Source of the DNA: Chitinophagaceae bacterium
Lineage (GTDB): Bacteria; Bacteroidota; Bacteroidia; Chitinophagales; Chitinophagaceae
Assembly: GCA_004028795.1 (NCBI GenBank)
Contig: SAIW01000006.1
Span: 310,001 to 374,000, forward strand
Direction: 5' to 3'
Length of the DNA stretch: 64,000 nt
Below, one piece after another: positions 36,601 through 46,413 of the stretch. The notes under the pieces are model-generated. The model made no database searches. It had not been told where the DNA came from and saw only the letters and a list, made by a program, of their open reading frames with translations. Made by a program: the position numbers and the translations under genes. The stretch's first letter is position 1. Each line of letters opens with the position of its first letter.

Positions 36601-38913
36601 TTACTTCACAACAGTTACAGTAACCGATGCTTCTTTCAAACCATCTGCTTTAGCAGTTAGTTTAATAATACCGCTATCTGCTTTTGCTTTTATAACGGCT
36701 ATACATCTGCCTTTATAAGCCCAGCGTTCTGTAGCCTGATAAGGTTCTGTACTTGCAATATCGCCATTATCAACTGCAGCAATAACACCTGCACCTTCTA
36801 TACTGAATTTAATTTTATTATCGGCAGTTAGAATATCATTACCGTTTTCATCGGTTACCATTGCAGTAACATAAACAACATCATCCCAATTATTTTGTAT
36901 GGTTGGTTTATCAATACTCAATTTAATTTTTGCAGCAGCAGTTGCTGTTTTTAATTCCTGCTCAGCTACTACTTTACCTTTATTTCTGGCCACGGCTTTT
37001 AGTATTCCTTTTTGAAAAGGAAAGCTCCATATTCTGGCACTTGCATTATCTTCTGTTCTTCCTTTAACACCTTCCGATTTTCCGTTTAGGAATAATTCCA
37101 CTTCATCGCAATTACTGAATACCTGTACCCTTGCTTCATCATAAGTATCAATATCTGTCGGTGTCCAATCACTTACCCAATCACCTGTTCCTGCATTGCC
37201 TTCTTTACGCATTACATACACCATCGGCTCATCGTTCCACCAACTTTTTCTTTGATAGGTATTGGCTTTTGTTCCGTTGGCTTTGTCATACAACCCTTGC
37301 CCGTTAGCTATTTTAGGCCAATCGTTTTCGCCTAAATAATCAAAACCCGTCCACAAGAATTGACCGCTCATATATGGCTTATCTCTTAATGCCAACCACT
37401 GGCTGATGACATGTGTATTCTCTGTGCCGATTACTTTCCATTCAGGATGTTTTTCATGTGCAGCAATCAATTCATTCTCTCTATAATTCTGCCCAACAAC
37501 ATCCATGCTTGCAGCTAAACCATTTTCATACACATGTGATAATGCAGGGCGAAACAAAGCCATTGTTACTAGGCGTGTGGTATCTAATGAATGAACTAAA
37601 TCCTGCTGCATTTTATATTTTCTGAAACCGGATGTATCATTTAAGTTATCATGAATTTCATTGCCAATGCTATAGATAACAATAGAAGGATGGTTTCTAT
37701 CTTTCAGAATAATATCTCTTGTATCTCTTTCCCACCAATCTTTAAAGTATAAATTATAACCTCGTTCTGCATTACTTTTTTTAGCTTCCCAAGTATCGAA
37801 AGTTTCATCCATTACTAAAAAGCCCATTTCATCGCAAAGGCTTAAAAACTCCGGTGCCACTGCATTGTGTGAAGTTCTGATTGCATTTACACCAACTTCT
37901 TTCAATAATTTAAACCTTGCTTTCCAAACACCTAAAGGCACTGCTGCACCAAATGCACCACCATCATGATGTAAGCAAACACCTTTCAGTTTTATATTCT
38001 TATCATTCAACCAAAAGCCTGTAGCTGCATCAAATTTGGCATTACGAATACCGAAGTAAGTTGTTGTTTCATCAACTGCTTTTTTATCAATAATAATTTT
38101 TGTAACTGCTCTGTATTGTTGTGTGTTTTCTAAACTCCACAATAAAGGTTGAACAATATTTATTTTTTGCTGCAATGCAATAACTGCATTGGCATTTAAT
38201 TTTTGTTTAGTTTCTGAAGAAGTAACCATTGTTCCGTTGTGAGCGATAATATTTGTTTGAAGAACAATATTTTGCGGAGATGATGATTGATTATTGATGG
38301 TTGTTTGCACATTTACATCTGCACTGTTTGCTGAAACGTTGGCTGTGCTTACAAATACACCCCAATGTGCTACATGAACGGGTTGTGTTATAACTAAACG
38401 AACATGCCTGTAAATGCCCGCACCTGTGTACCAACGTGATGCAGGCTGCACACTATTATCTGCTCTTAGTGAAATGATATTAGCTTTATTTCCGAAGTAA
38501 AGATGACCGGTTAATTCATACTGAAAACTTGCATAACCATTAGGACGCTTACCTAAATGGTAGCCATTAATCCATACATCACTGTTGGCCATTATGCCAT
38601 CGAATTCTATAAAGACTTTATTCTTAGCATCTGCTTCGTTTAATAAAAAAACTTTTCTGTACCAGCCGATACCGCTTGGCAAGAAACCGCCACCACGGCC
38701 TGTTGTGTTTGCTCTGTCATATGGACCTTCAATACTCCAATCATGTGGTACATTTATATTACGCCATGCAGCATCATTGAATGAGACCTGTTCTCCATTG
38801 TTTACATCTTCTTTTATAAACTTCCAATTATTATCGAATGATTGGATTTTGCGTTGTGCATGAACAATACTGATGCAGGACACTAAAAAAAGTAAAGCAA
38901 ATTTTTTTTTCAT
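36601..38913 (-). CDS. GH2 beta-galactosidase-like enzyme (770 aa)
   Basis: A secreted GH2 enzyme with signal FALLFLVSCISIVHAQ. Order: sugar-binding domain (FDNNWKFIKEDV, VNVPHDWSIEG-like region, GIGWYRKVF), Ig-like domain, barrel with acid/base Glu in IYSIGNEIHDN and nucleophile Glu in VIGTENTHV, then C-terminal DUF4982 and Ig-like domains (DIDTYDEARVQVFSNCDEVELFLNG, TAMVTDENGN). The layout is typical of Bacteroidota beta-galactosidases that remove galactan side chains of RG-I. Confidence 0.93.
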   Translation of the reverse strand: MKKKFALLFLVSCISIVHAQRKIQSFDNNWKFIKEDVNNGEQVSFNDAAWRNINVPHDWSIEGPYDRANTTGRGGGFLPSGIGWYRKVFLLNEADAKNKVFIEFDGIMANSDVWINGYHLGKRPNGYASFQYELTGHLYFGNKANIISLRADNSVQPASRWYTGAGIYRHVRLVITQPVHVAHWGVFVSTANVSANSADVNVQTTINNQSSSPQNIVLQTNIIAHNGTMVTSSETKQKLNANAVIALQQKINIVQPLLWSLENTQQYRAVTKIIIDKKAVDETTTYFGIRNAKFDAATGFWLNDKNIKLKGVCLHHDGGAFGAAVPLGVWKARFKLLKEVGVNAIRTSHNAVAPEFLSLCDEMGFLVMDETFDTWEAKKSNAERGYNLYFKDWWERDTRDIILKDRNHPSIVIYSIGNEIHDNLNDTSGFRKYKMQQDLVHSLDTTRLVTMALFRPALSHVYENGLAASMDVVGQNYRENELIAAHEKHPEWKVIGTENTHVISQWLALRDKPYMSGQFLWTGFDYLGENDWPKIANGQGLYDKANGTKANTYQRKSWWNDEPMVYVMRKEGNAGTGDWVSDWTPTDIDTYDEARVQVFSNCDEVELFLNGKSEGVKGRTEDNASARIWSFPFQKGILKAVARNKGKVVAEQELKTATAAAKIKLSIDKPTIQNNWDDVVYVTAMVTDENGNDILTADNKIKFSIEGAGVIAAVDNGDIASTEPYQATERWAYKGRCIAVIKAKADSGIIKLTAKADGLKEASVTVTVVK

Positions 38914-38928
38914 ATGTTTTATTTTGTC

Positions 38929-38963
38929 AAACCGCTGACGAGGCTAAAAGCCGTCGTCAGTGT
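38929..38963. repeat. AACCGCTGACGAGG palindromic repeat
   Basis: AACCGCTGACGAGGCTAAAAG then CCGTCGTCAG, a short copy of the family just upstream of the GH2 gene and next to a GTCATTTCGAG element. Confidence 0.8.
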
Positions 38964-38973
38964 TATTAGTTTT

Positions 38974-39060
38974 CGTCATTTCGAGATTGGGTTCTCGCCC
39001 AACGAGAAATCTGCCCTAACATAGGATGAGATTTCTCAGGCAAGAACCTTCGAAATGACG
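38974..39060. repeat. GTCATTTCGAG palindromic element, copy 3
   Basis: Same palindrome as at 34664 with a different loop (GCCCTAACATAGGATG). It sits in the GH28-GH2 gap. Confidence 0.88.
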
Positions 39061-39069
39061 GTTACCATT

Positions 39070-40512
39070 CTAATTTTTCAATCTTTCCTTTTGCTCAATA
39101 CCGTTTGCATCTTTAACAGGAGCAGGTTTTTTATCTATATCAATCACTACATTATTCCATTTCCAGTTTTTAGTTAACTCAAGTATACCAATAGCTGTAG
39201 CCTGTATAGTACAATCGGTAAAAACAAAATCGGTTAATAAAGATTTCTCATATCCTGCCCCGACAAAGGCAGTTTTTGCATTGGTAACTTTTACATTCTT
39301 TACATAAATATCTTTTGCATGTGGTGTTCCTTTTTCGGCAGGTTCAACTTTATGTAATAATGCCTTCCAATGCTGCGGAACAGAATCGTAATTATAACCT
39401 TTTGGTAATTCTGAATAACTGTAAGCAGGATACCAGTTTAAATTGAATTGAAATGCATTGTTCACAGAATCCATTACTGTGTTTTCAAAATAAATATCTT
39501 CTAATGTTCCGCCGCGTGTAAAGGCAGATTTTATTCTCAAACCGTTGTCTGTATTTCTTGCAAATAAATCTGTAGCCAATACATGCCTTATACCACCGGA
39601 TGTTTCACTACCCAAGGTTACCAAGCCTGCTCCTTTTCTTGCCAAACATTTTCTGATAACTATATACTCGGTTGGTTTGTTAACACGCAAGCCATCCCAA
39701 TCTCTCCCTGCTTTTAAACAAAAATTATCATCATTGCAATCAATATCGCAGTTCTCAATCAACGTCCAGGTAGATGAATCAACATCAATACCATCTGTAC
39801 TTGGTCCGCTTCCATCTTCATTGTTTTTTATAGTAATACCATCAACTGTTAAGCGGGTTGAGTATAATAATTGAACTGTCCAGAAACCTGCATTTTTGAA
39901 TGTTATTCCCTTTAATGTAACTTCATTTGCATTTTGCACTAAAAAAGTTCTTACACGTTTTGCATCGTAGTCAACAATCCAACGTAAACCTTTCTTATCA
40001 TACTCTTTACGCATTGCCCAATATTTATCCCAACAAAATTTTCCTCTTGCATTTACAATGCCCTCACCTGTTACCGCAACATTTTTTGCATCTATTACAT
40101 TTATTAATGCAGCAGGCCAACTTGTTTCAATACCTGCAATACGGGTTTGTATTTCAGGATAATCATTAAAGTTTTGTGAACCTATAATCAACACTCCTTT
40201 ATCAATTTTCAAATGCACATTATTCTTTAAAAAAACAGAACCTGTTTTATAAATCCCTGCATTGAATGATACAATACCACCACCGCTTTTGCTGCATTCA
40301 TCAATTGCTTTTTGAATAAATGCCGTTGCTGTTTTAGTTGTATCGTTGGCAACAGCTCCGTATTTATTTACATTGAATATTTGCTGAGAAGAAGGAAAAC
40401 TTTTTGCACCTACTTTATTTACCCAGTCCATTTTAGTTTGTGCAAAAAAAAGGTTGCAGTAAAAAATACCGCAACCCATAAGTATTATTTTTTTATAATG
40501 TTTTAACAACAT
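39070..40512 (-). CDS. GH28 polygalacturonase / rhamnogalacturonan hydrolase
   Basis: A 480-residue secreted beta-helix enzyme (signal KIILMGCGIFYCNLFFAQ). The GH28 motifs are clear: DGIDVDSSTW, CDDDN-type CNDDNFCLKAG with the catalytic Asps, LVTLGSETSGGIRHV, and LRIKSAFTRGG. It would hydrolyse galacturonic acid linkages in the pectin backbone after deacetylation. Exo or endo action cannot be decided here. A variant of the CAATCGTTT motif is just upstream. Confidence 0.92.
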   Translation of the reverse strand: MLLKHYKKIILMGCGIFYCNLFFAQTKMDWVNKVGAKSFPSSQQIFNVNKYGAVANDTTKTATAFIQKAIDECSKSGGGIVSFNAGIYKTGSVFLKNNVHLKIDKGVLIIGSQNFNDYPEIQTRIAGIETSWPAALINVIDAKNVAVTGEGIVNARGKFCWDKYWAMRKEYDKKGLRWIVDYDAKRVRTFLVQNANEVTLKGITFKNAGFWTVQLLYSTRLTVDGITIKNNEDGSGPSTDGIDVDSSTWTLIENCDIDCNDDNFCLKAGRDWDGLRVNKPTEYIVIRKCLARKGAGLVTLGSETSGGIRHVLATDLFARNTDNGLRIKSAFTRGGTLEDIYFENTVMDSVNNAFQFNLNWYPAYSYSELPKGYNYDSVPQHWKALLHKVEPAEKGTPHAKDIYVKNVKVTNAKTAFVGAGYEKSLLTDFVFTDCTIQATAIGILELTKNWKWNNVVIDIDKKPAPVKDANGIEQKERLKN

Positions 40513-40517
40513 AGCGA

Positions 40518-40531
40518 ATCAATCGTTTTTA
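40518..40531. promoter_or_regulatory. Variant of the GCAATCGTTT motif upstream of GH28
   Basis: TCAATCGTTTTTA lies 6 bases before the GH28 start; 7 of 10 fixed positions of the LacI-type pattern match. Weaker than the exact copies. Confidence 0.25.
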
Positions 40532-40593
40532 GAGATTGAAAAGTAGTTTCGCTCTGCTGTTCAGCTATCCTGAAGTATCCTGAGAAGAATTAT

Positions 40594-43413
40594 CTATTCA
40601 TCAAAAGCTTTCACGGTAATTAATCCGCCTAATCCTGCTTTACTTCCTTTATCTGTTTCAATTAAAACACTTATAACCCTGTCTGTATTGGTAGATGCCG
40701 GAAAATCAACCACTACATCTTCTGTTGCTGCTGTGGTTTTATTGAACACTAATTTTTTATCAATCCATATTTCAGCTTTGCCTGTAATTGCTTTAAAAAC
40801 AATTTTACCGCCGTTTATTCTTTGTGTTGCATAAGGTTTAAATGTTGTTCTGTACACTGCATAATTACCATCAGCAAAAGTTTGTAATTGACTGGGTCTG
40901 ATTGATTGCCAGGTGTTTTGATCGTAAGCTGCTACTTCAACATTAGCATCTATTTTATTTGAAGAGAAAGGTGATACTCTCCATCTGTCTAATACCAGAT
41001 AAGGACTTGCAACGGCTACAGCAGGAATCGGTTCCACTTCTTTTACATTGATTGAAACGCTTGCCTGTTGCAGGTTTCCGCATTTTGCAGTTAATGTTAC
41101 TGTTCCTGAACTATTTAATTTGCTTTGCAGAATTACCTGTGCCCAACCATTGTATAAACTTATTTTAGTGCCTTTATCAGGTTCATGGCTATTAGCATCT
41201 CCATTACCCAAACCAATAATTTTTCCTGCACCGTTCACTTCAAATTCAATAGGCAAATTAGCTGTTGGTACATGTCTTCCTTTTGCATCCAATACTTCAA
41301 CACTTACAGGTACTGCATCCCAACCATCTCCTGCAATTGCATTTCTATCTGCTGTTAATTGAATTTTAACGGGCTCTGTTGTTGTTTCAATTGCATACTT
41401 CGAAACTTCTTTGCCGTTTTTATAACCCACTGCTGCTAATGTGCCGGGTTGATAAGGTACATTCCAACTTATCATTTCATATTTATCAACTGCAGATTCC
41501 TGAATTAATTTTCCATTCAGATACAACTTTATTTTATCTGCATTTGTTTGGGCGATTACTTTAATATTTTTTCCAATACTATCTGCCGGCCAATTCCAAT
41601 GCGGTTCTAAGTGAAGTATATTTTCATTCTCTAACCAAAATGCCTGATGAATATAAAAAGCTGTTTTAGGAAAACCGCATAAATCTAAAATACCAAAGCT
41701 TGAACTTACAGTCGGCCATTCCAAAGGTTGTGTTTCTCCTCTGTAATCAAAACCTGTCCATACAAAACCTCCTGCTATAAAAGGCCTTTCAGCTATTGCT
41801 TTCCATGCTTTACGATGTATTTCGCCCCAACTTGGTGCCACTTCATCATAAGATGCAATAACATGTTTCTTTTTATCGGTTACATATTCTCCTCTTGTCA
41901 TTAATCCTGATACATCTTCTGAACTTGTAATAGGCAATGTTGGTCTTTCTTTATGAAATCTGTCATAATCTCTAATCTGATAATTGAAACCCATCACATC
42001 AACTGCATGAGACACATTGATTGAACTGAACAAACCACCGCTTTGTGCTGCTGTTACAGGCCTTGTGGTATCTAATTTTTTTACTTCCTTACTCATTCTT
42101 CTAACCATCTCATAACCACCTTCTGTGCCTTGCATCGGTTCTTCATTAAATACACTCCAAAGAATTATACTCGGATGATTTCTATCTCTTCTAACCATCC
42201 ATTCTAATTGACGTATATATTCAGGTGCTATATTGAAGTTTCTGTTTTCATCCATTACTAAAACGCCCATCTTATCGCAGGCTTCTAATAATTCATTAGA
42301 AGGAGGATTGTGTGAACAACGGTATGCATTCACTCCCATTTCTTTTAACTTCCTTAAACGGAATTCCCATATTGAATTGGGGACTGCTGTACCAACGCCT
42401 GCATGATCCTGGTGGTTACAAACGCCTTTCAATTTTACATGTTTGCCGTTTAAGTAAAAACCGGAATCTGCAGTGAACTGAAATGTTCTGAAACCGCAAT
42501 TGGTAAAGAAAGTATCTAATGGTTTTCCGTTTGAAGAAACAACTGTTCTTACTTTATACAGTACAGGGTTTTCTAATGTCCATATGGTTGGATTATTTAC
42601 AGAAACTGAAAAGTTAGCAACTGTTTTGTCCAACACATTTATTGTTGCATTTGTTTTTGATTGAGCAATTACTTTATCAGCTTTATCAATTACTGAAGAT
42701 TCAATTTCAACCGCAGTATTTTCCTTTCCTGAATTTTCTATGGTAGCTTCAACAGGTATCAACCATTTTCCGTTTTTATCTTTTATAGGATTGCTGTAAA
42801 CACCGTCTGTAATAATATGAACAGGATTTGTTTTTACTAACCATGTATGTCTGTACATGCCTGCACCTTCGTACCACCAACCTTCCTGCGTATCTGCATC
42901 AACTTTAATTACTATATTATTTAAATCATCTCCATACTTTGCCATTGCAGTAATATCAATGTAGAAGGAAGTATAACCGCAAAAATTTCTGTGCAAGATT
43001 GTTCCGTTAAACCAAACCGTACAATTTGTTGCAACACCATCAAACTGTAATTCTAAATGTTTGCCCTTATCTTCTTTGTTTAATTTAAAATTTCTTCTGT
43101 ACCAACCGATGCCTCTTTGTTTATAACCTTGATTGGAATTAGCAGTTGAATCGTAAGGGTTTTCTACAGCCCAATCGTGGGGAAGATTTAACAGTTGCCA
43201 TTGTGTATCATCGAAACCTTGTGCTGCTGCACCCCAGGCTTTACCTGCTTTTGCATTGCTGTAACTCATATCCTGCCCTTTAATAACAGGCATGGGAATA
43301 TCGCCCTGATAAAAACGCCAACCATAATCGAGTGATAATTTTTCTCTTGTTTTTTGTGCCTGAAGACTAATGTATGCTGTAATTAATACTACTAATGCTA
43401 TATATTTTTTCAT
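40594..43413 (-). CDS. GH2 beta-galactosidase-like enzyme with C-terminal carbohydrate-binding-like domain (939 aa)
   Basis: A secreted GH2 enzyme (signal YIALVVLITAYISLQAQ). It has the N-terminal jelly-roll (LDYGWRFYQGD, LNLPHDWAVENPYD, GIGWYRRNF), Ig-like domain, barrel with acid/base Glu in SVFNEEPMQG and probable nucleophile in ITSSEDVSG, then DUF4982/Ig-like domains. It is longer than the 770-residue paralogue by ~150 residues, a galactose-binding-like module (YLVLDRWRVSPFSS, GKAEIWIDKKLVFN). Likely a galactan or arabinogalactan side-chain enzyme. Confidence 0.91.
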   Translation of the reverse strand: MKKYIALVVLITAYISLQAQKTREKLSLDYGWRFYQGDIPMPVIKGQDMSYSNAKAGKAWGAAAQGFDDTQWQLLNLPHDWAVENPYDSTANSNQGYKQRGIGWYRRNFKLNKEDKGKHLELQFDGVATNCTVWFNGTILHRNFCGYTSFYIDITAMAKYGDDLNNIVIKVDADTQEGWWYEGAGMYRHTWLVKTNPVHIITDGVYSNPIKDKNGKWLIPVEATIENSGKENTAVEIESSVIDKADKVIAQSKTNATINVLDKTVANFSVSVNNPTIWTLENPVLYKVRTVVSSNGKPLDTFFTNCGFRTFQFTADSGFYLNGKHVKLKGVCNHQDHAGVGTAVPNSIWEFRLRKLKEMGVNAYRCSHNPPSNELLEACDKMGVLVMDENRNFNIAPEYIRQLEWMVRRDRNHPSIILWSVFNEEPMQGTEGGYEMVRRMSKEVKKLDTTRPVTAAQSGGLFSSINVSHAVDVMGFNYQIRDYDRFHKERPTLPITSSEDVSGLMTRGEYVTDKKKHVIASYDEVAPSWGEIHRKAWKAIAERPFIAGGFVWTGFDYRGETQPLEWPTVSSSFGILDLCGFPKTAFYIHQAFWLENENILHLEPHWNWPADSIGKNIKVIAQTNADKIKLYLNGKLIQESAVDKYEMISWNVPYQPGTLAAVGYKNGKEVSKYAIETTTEPVKIQLTADRNAIAGDGWDAVPVSVEVLDAKGRHVPTANLPIEFEVNGAGKIIGLGNGDANSHEPDKGTKISLYNGWAQVILQSKLNSSGTVTLTAKCGNLQQASVSINVKEVEPIPAVAVASPYLVLDRWRVSPFSSNKIDANVEVAAYDQNTWQSIRPSQLQTFADGNYAVYRTTFKPYATQRINGGKIVFKAITGKAEIWIDKKLVFNKTTAATEDVVVDFPASTNTDRVISVLIETDKGSKAGLGGLITVKAFDE

Positions 43414-43460
43414 AGTACAATATGAGGTTATTGATTAATTGATTAGTTATTCATAGTCTC

Positions 43461-44465
43461 TTAATTATTGTTCAAAATTTTTTCTATGACCTGTAACTCA
43501 TCATTACTGAAATGGAGATTTTGAATAGAAGCAACAGAATTTAATAATTGATTGGCACTGCTTGCACCAATCAAAACAGATGTAATTCTTTCATCTTTTA
43601 AAACCCATGCCAATGCCATTTGTGCCAATGTTTGATTACGTTGTAAAGCCAGTTCATTCAATGCGTTTACTTTTTGTAAAACAGTTTCATTCAACCGTTC
43701 TTGTGTTAATGCTCCGTTAGGTAGATTTCTTCCGACACGAGAATCTGAAGGAATTCCCTTTAAATATTTATCTGTCAGTAAGCCTTGTGCCAATGGAGAA
43801 AAAGCAATACAGCCAATGCCGTTTTCATTCAACAATTTTAATAATCCATCTTCTTCAACCCATCTGTCTAACATTGAATAACGTGGCTGATGAATTAAAC
43901 ATGGTGTACCCAATTGTTTTAAAATAGCAATTGCTTTAGCAGCATCTTCACTTTTATAGTTTGAAATACCAATGTATAATGCTTTGCCCTGGCGAACCAT
44001 TAAATCTAATGCAGCCATTGTTTCTTCTAATGGTGTGTTGGGGTCCGGGCGATGATGATAAAAAATATCAACATAATCTAACTGCATTCTTTGTAAACTC
44101 TGGTGCAGGCTTGCAAATAAACTTTTCTTTGAACCCCACTCACCATAAGGGCCGGGCCACATATAAAAACCTGCTTTTGTTGAGATTAATATTTCATCTC
44201 TGTAAGCAGTGAAATCCTGTTTAAAAACTCTGCCGAAATTTGTTTCTGCTGCACCGAATGAAGGCCCGTAATTATTGGCTAAATCAAAATGAGTGATGCC
44301 GCAATCAAATGCAGTATGCAAAGTTTTTCTATACACATTTTCATCATCAACATCTCCAAAGTTTTGCCAAAGTCCTAATGATATTAGCGGCAATTGAATA
44401 CCACTTTTACCGCAACGGCGGTATTGCATATTTTGATAACGATTGTCTGAAGCTGTGTAACTCAT
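43461..44465 (-). CDS. Aldo/keto reductase, L-glyceraldehyde-3-phosphate reductase (YghZ) type
   Basis: A 334-residue cytoplasmic NADPH-dependent reductase. The start MQYRRCGKSGIQLPLISLGLW with NFGD matches the YghZ subfamily. The tetrad is Asp and Tyr in HFDLANNYG, Lys in ISTKAG and His in FYHHRPD. YghZ-type enzymes reduce methylglyoxal and L-glyceraldehyde-3-phosphate. In this locus it could handle aldehydes from rhamnose breakdown such as L-lactaldehyde (inference). No signal peptide, in contrast to its neighbours. Confidence 0.9.
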   Translation of the reverse strand: MSYTASDNRYQNMQYRRCGKSGIQLPLISLGLWQNFGDVDDENVYRKTLHTAFDCGITHFDLANNYGPSFGAAETNFGRVFKQDFTAYRDEILISTKAGFYMWPGPYGEWGSKKSLFASLHQSLQRMQLDYVDIFYHHRPDPNTPLEETMAALDLMVRQGKALYIGISNYKSEDAAKAIAILKQLGTPCLIHQPRYSMLDRWVEEDGLLKLLNENGIGCIAFSPLAQGLLTDKYLKGIPSDSRVGRNLPNGALTQERLNETVLQKVNALNELALQRNQTLAQMALAWVLKDERITSVLIGASSANQLLNSVASIQNLHFSNDELQVIEKILNNN

Positions 44466-44478
44466 GTTTATTATTTTA

Positions 44479-46413
44479 CTATTTATCAGTAAACTGTAAA
44501 GTATAATTTCCTTTAACAGCTTTATTAATTTTAAATGTTAACCTGTATAACTCTTTGCCCCAACTACCCGATAACTTTTTATCTGTTGGTGCAATTGATA
44601 TCGTTTCAATAGTTGGCGTTTGCAATTCACCTGAATACAGCAAATAAACATTTGTAGTATCATTTACTGCAAATGTTAATTTACCGCTTTCTATCTGTGG
44701 TTTTTTAAAACACAATATATATAAGCTGCTGCTATCATTATTGTATTGCAGTTGAAAATTATCAGTAACAGTTACTGCATTATTCTTCAATATAATATCT
44801 CTTTTCCAGAAATTAATTCCTGCTTTTGCAGGATATGCTTTCGAGATATCCATACTTAATTTTCTTACATCTGCATTATTGATAAAAGAAACGTTGGTTG
44901 CTTTATACTCAGCACCGGGTAATTGTTCATAACCGTTTACAGAGGGTAGATTATGATAGGAGGAACGCATCGTCCATATTTCATATCGCCTGCTGCTAAA
45001 AGTTTGTGCGGTGTAGTCTCCAACGCCTGCATCAACTATCACAGGCTGTCCATCATAATATAAAATGAAATTGCCAACATCATTATGGTTATGGCTTTCG
45101 TTATTATGCCCGCCTAATGCTCCAACAAAAAAACCTTTTACTGTTCCTTCATTACTTCGCATGGTTACAACTTGTGTTTGAGGCAACCATGATTGTGCAG
45201 GAAAAGGAAATTTAGGTTGAACTGTTTTTAATTCATTCAATACATCAATAGAATATAATGGTCTGAATAATGCACCGGTTGCTGTTGTATAAATTCTTTC
45301 TTTATCAGGTTGTAAAATAGCAGCTGCAAACTGCATCATTAAACTATCATTACATCTTTTTCCGTATAAAAATAATGTGGTTGGCAAATGAGCAACTTTA
45401 GCAGGTGCATCAGCAAAATTCACGTAATAATTCTGGTTAATGTGCAGTTTATAAATGTAAGCCCCCATTGCTTTAATTAAAGGCTGCTGATAAATATTTA
45501 ATTGCTTGTCAGAAAGTTTATACAATAATTCCAGACAGTCTAATAATGCACCGGGAGCTTCTGCCCAATAGGCCGGGCCTTCATCGCAGCCTCCATCATC
45601 GGGGTAACCGTTAATAAATTTATCAATGCTTTGTACAGCTTTATAAACCAATGCTGCTCTGTTTTTCAGGCTATCACTACTTAATAATGCAACAGTTAAA
45701 ACATTACTGTTAATCCACGGGTTCCAGTTATTTGGTTTAGAACCATTCTTAAAACCCATCCAGCCGAAATCTTTTGTTATGTATGGAATAATGATTCTTC
45801 TTTTTAATTCCTGTTGTATCCTTTCATGAATTGTTGGTGAGGTTTTGCTGAATTCATCCTGTAATAAAAAATCTGTCCAACTCATTAAGCTTCCCGTTTC
45901 AGCTGCAAATAAATCAATGATGTTCTCATTGATATCGGGTAAACCTTTTGTTCTTTTATTATATTCTCCGATATGAGCGGGAATGCCCCAGAAGCTTTCT
46001 TCACAAATCAGCCAGGTGCCATTAATAATATCATTCAGAAATCTTTGCTTGCGTTCAATCATTTCTGCCAACACTAATGTGCCTAAGCGTTTTCTTCTGG
46101 CAAATAGTAAATCTTCATAATGTGTTCTGTTACCGTTTTGAACATATTCCATAAAAACAGTAACAGGCAAATAAGGCCAATCTTTATTCAAATACTTTTC
46201 AGCTTCTTTTATGTATTGATGTTGTATGAAGTCTGAAATTTTTGTTTTTAAGATTTCTGGATGATTAATAAAATCGAATAAAGCATTTGGCTGAAAGTTC
46301 TGTAACCATTGCTGAATTTGGGTTTGCTGCAAATTGCCTGACAAAAAATTTCTTTCCTGAGCATTACCCAATATGCATATGCTGCAAATAATAATAAAAC
46401 AAAGCTTTCTCAT
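44479..46413 (-). CDS. Heparinase II/III family protein (putative polysaccharide lyase)
   Basis: A 644-residue secreted protein (signal LCFIIICSICILGNAQ). An (alpha/alpha) toroid (LDCLELLYKLS, GWMGFKNGSKPNNW) precedes the C-terminal beta sheet with GHNNESHNHNDVGNF and VIVDAGVGDYT, typical of heparinase II/III. The substrate class is uronic-acid polysaccharide; in this setting RG-I glucuronic or galacturonic acid is likely. The ATG overlaps the stop of the GH106 gene as ATGA, arguing for translational coupling. A longer frame upstream was rejected because it loses the signal peptide. Confidence 0.86.
   Translation of the reverse strand: MRKLCFIIICSICILGNAQERNFLSGNLQQTQIQQWLQNFQPNALFDFINHPEILKTKISDFIQHQYIKEAEKYLNKDWPYLPVTVFMEYVQNGNRTHYEDLLFARRKRLGTLVLAEMIERKQRFLNDIINGTWLICEESFWGIPAHIGEYNKRTKGLPDINENIIDLFAAETGSLMSWTDFLLQDEFSKTSPTIHERIQQELKRRIIIPYITKDFGWMGFKNGSKPNNWNPWINSNVLTVALLSSDSLKNRAALVYKAVQSIDKFINGYPDDGGCDEGPAYWAEAPGALLDCLELLYKLSDKQLNIYQQPLIKAMGAYIYKLHINQNYYVNFADAPAKVAHLPTTLFLYGKRCNDSLMMQFAAAILQPDKERIYTTATGALFRPLYSIDVLNELKTVQPKFPFPAQSWLPQTQVVTMRSNEGTVKGFFVGALGGHNNESHNHNDVGNFILYYDGQPVIVDAGVGDYTAQTFSSRRYEIWTMRSSYHNLPSVNGYEQLPGAEYKATNVSFINNADVRKLSMDISKAYPAKAGINFWKRDIILKNNAVTVTDNFQLQYNNDSSSLYILCFKKPQIESGKLTFAVNDTTNVYLLYSGELQTPTIETISIAPTDKKLSGSWGKELYRLTFKINKAVKGNYTLQFTDK

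Noticed and set aside
27890-39060. CRISPR array
   Set aside because: The repeats are palindromic, only three, widely spaced and of variable loop; no regular spacers or cas genes.
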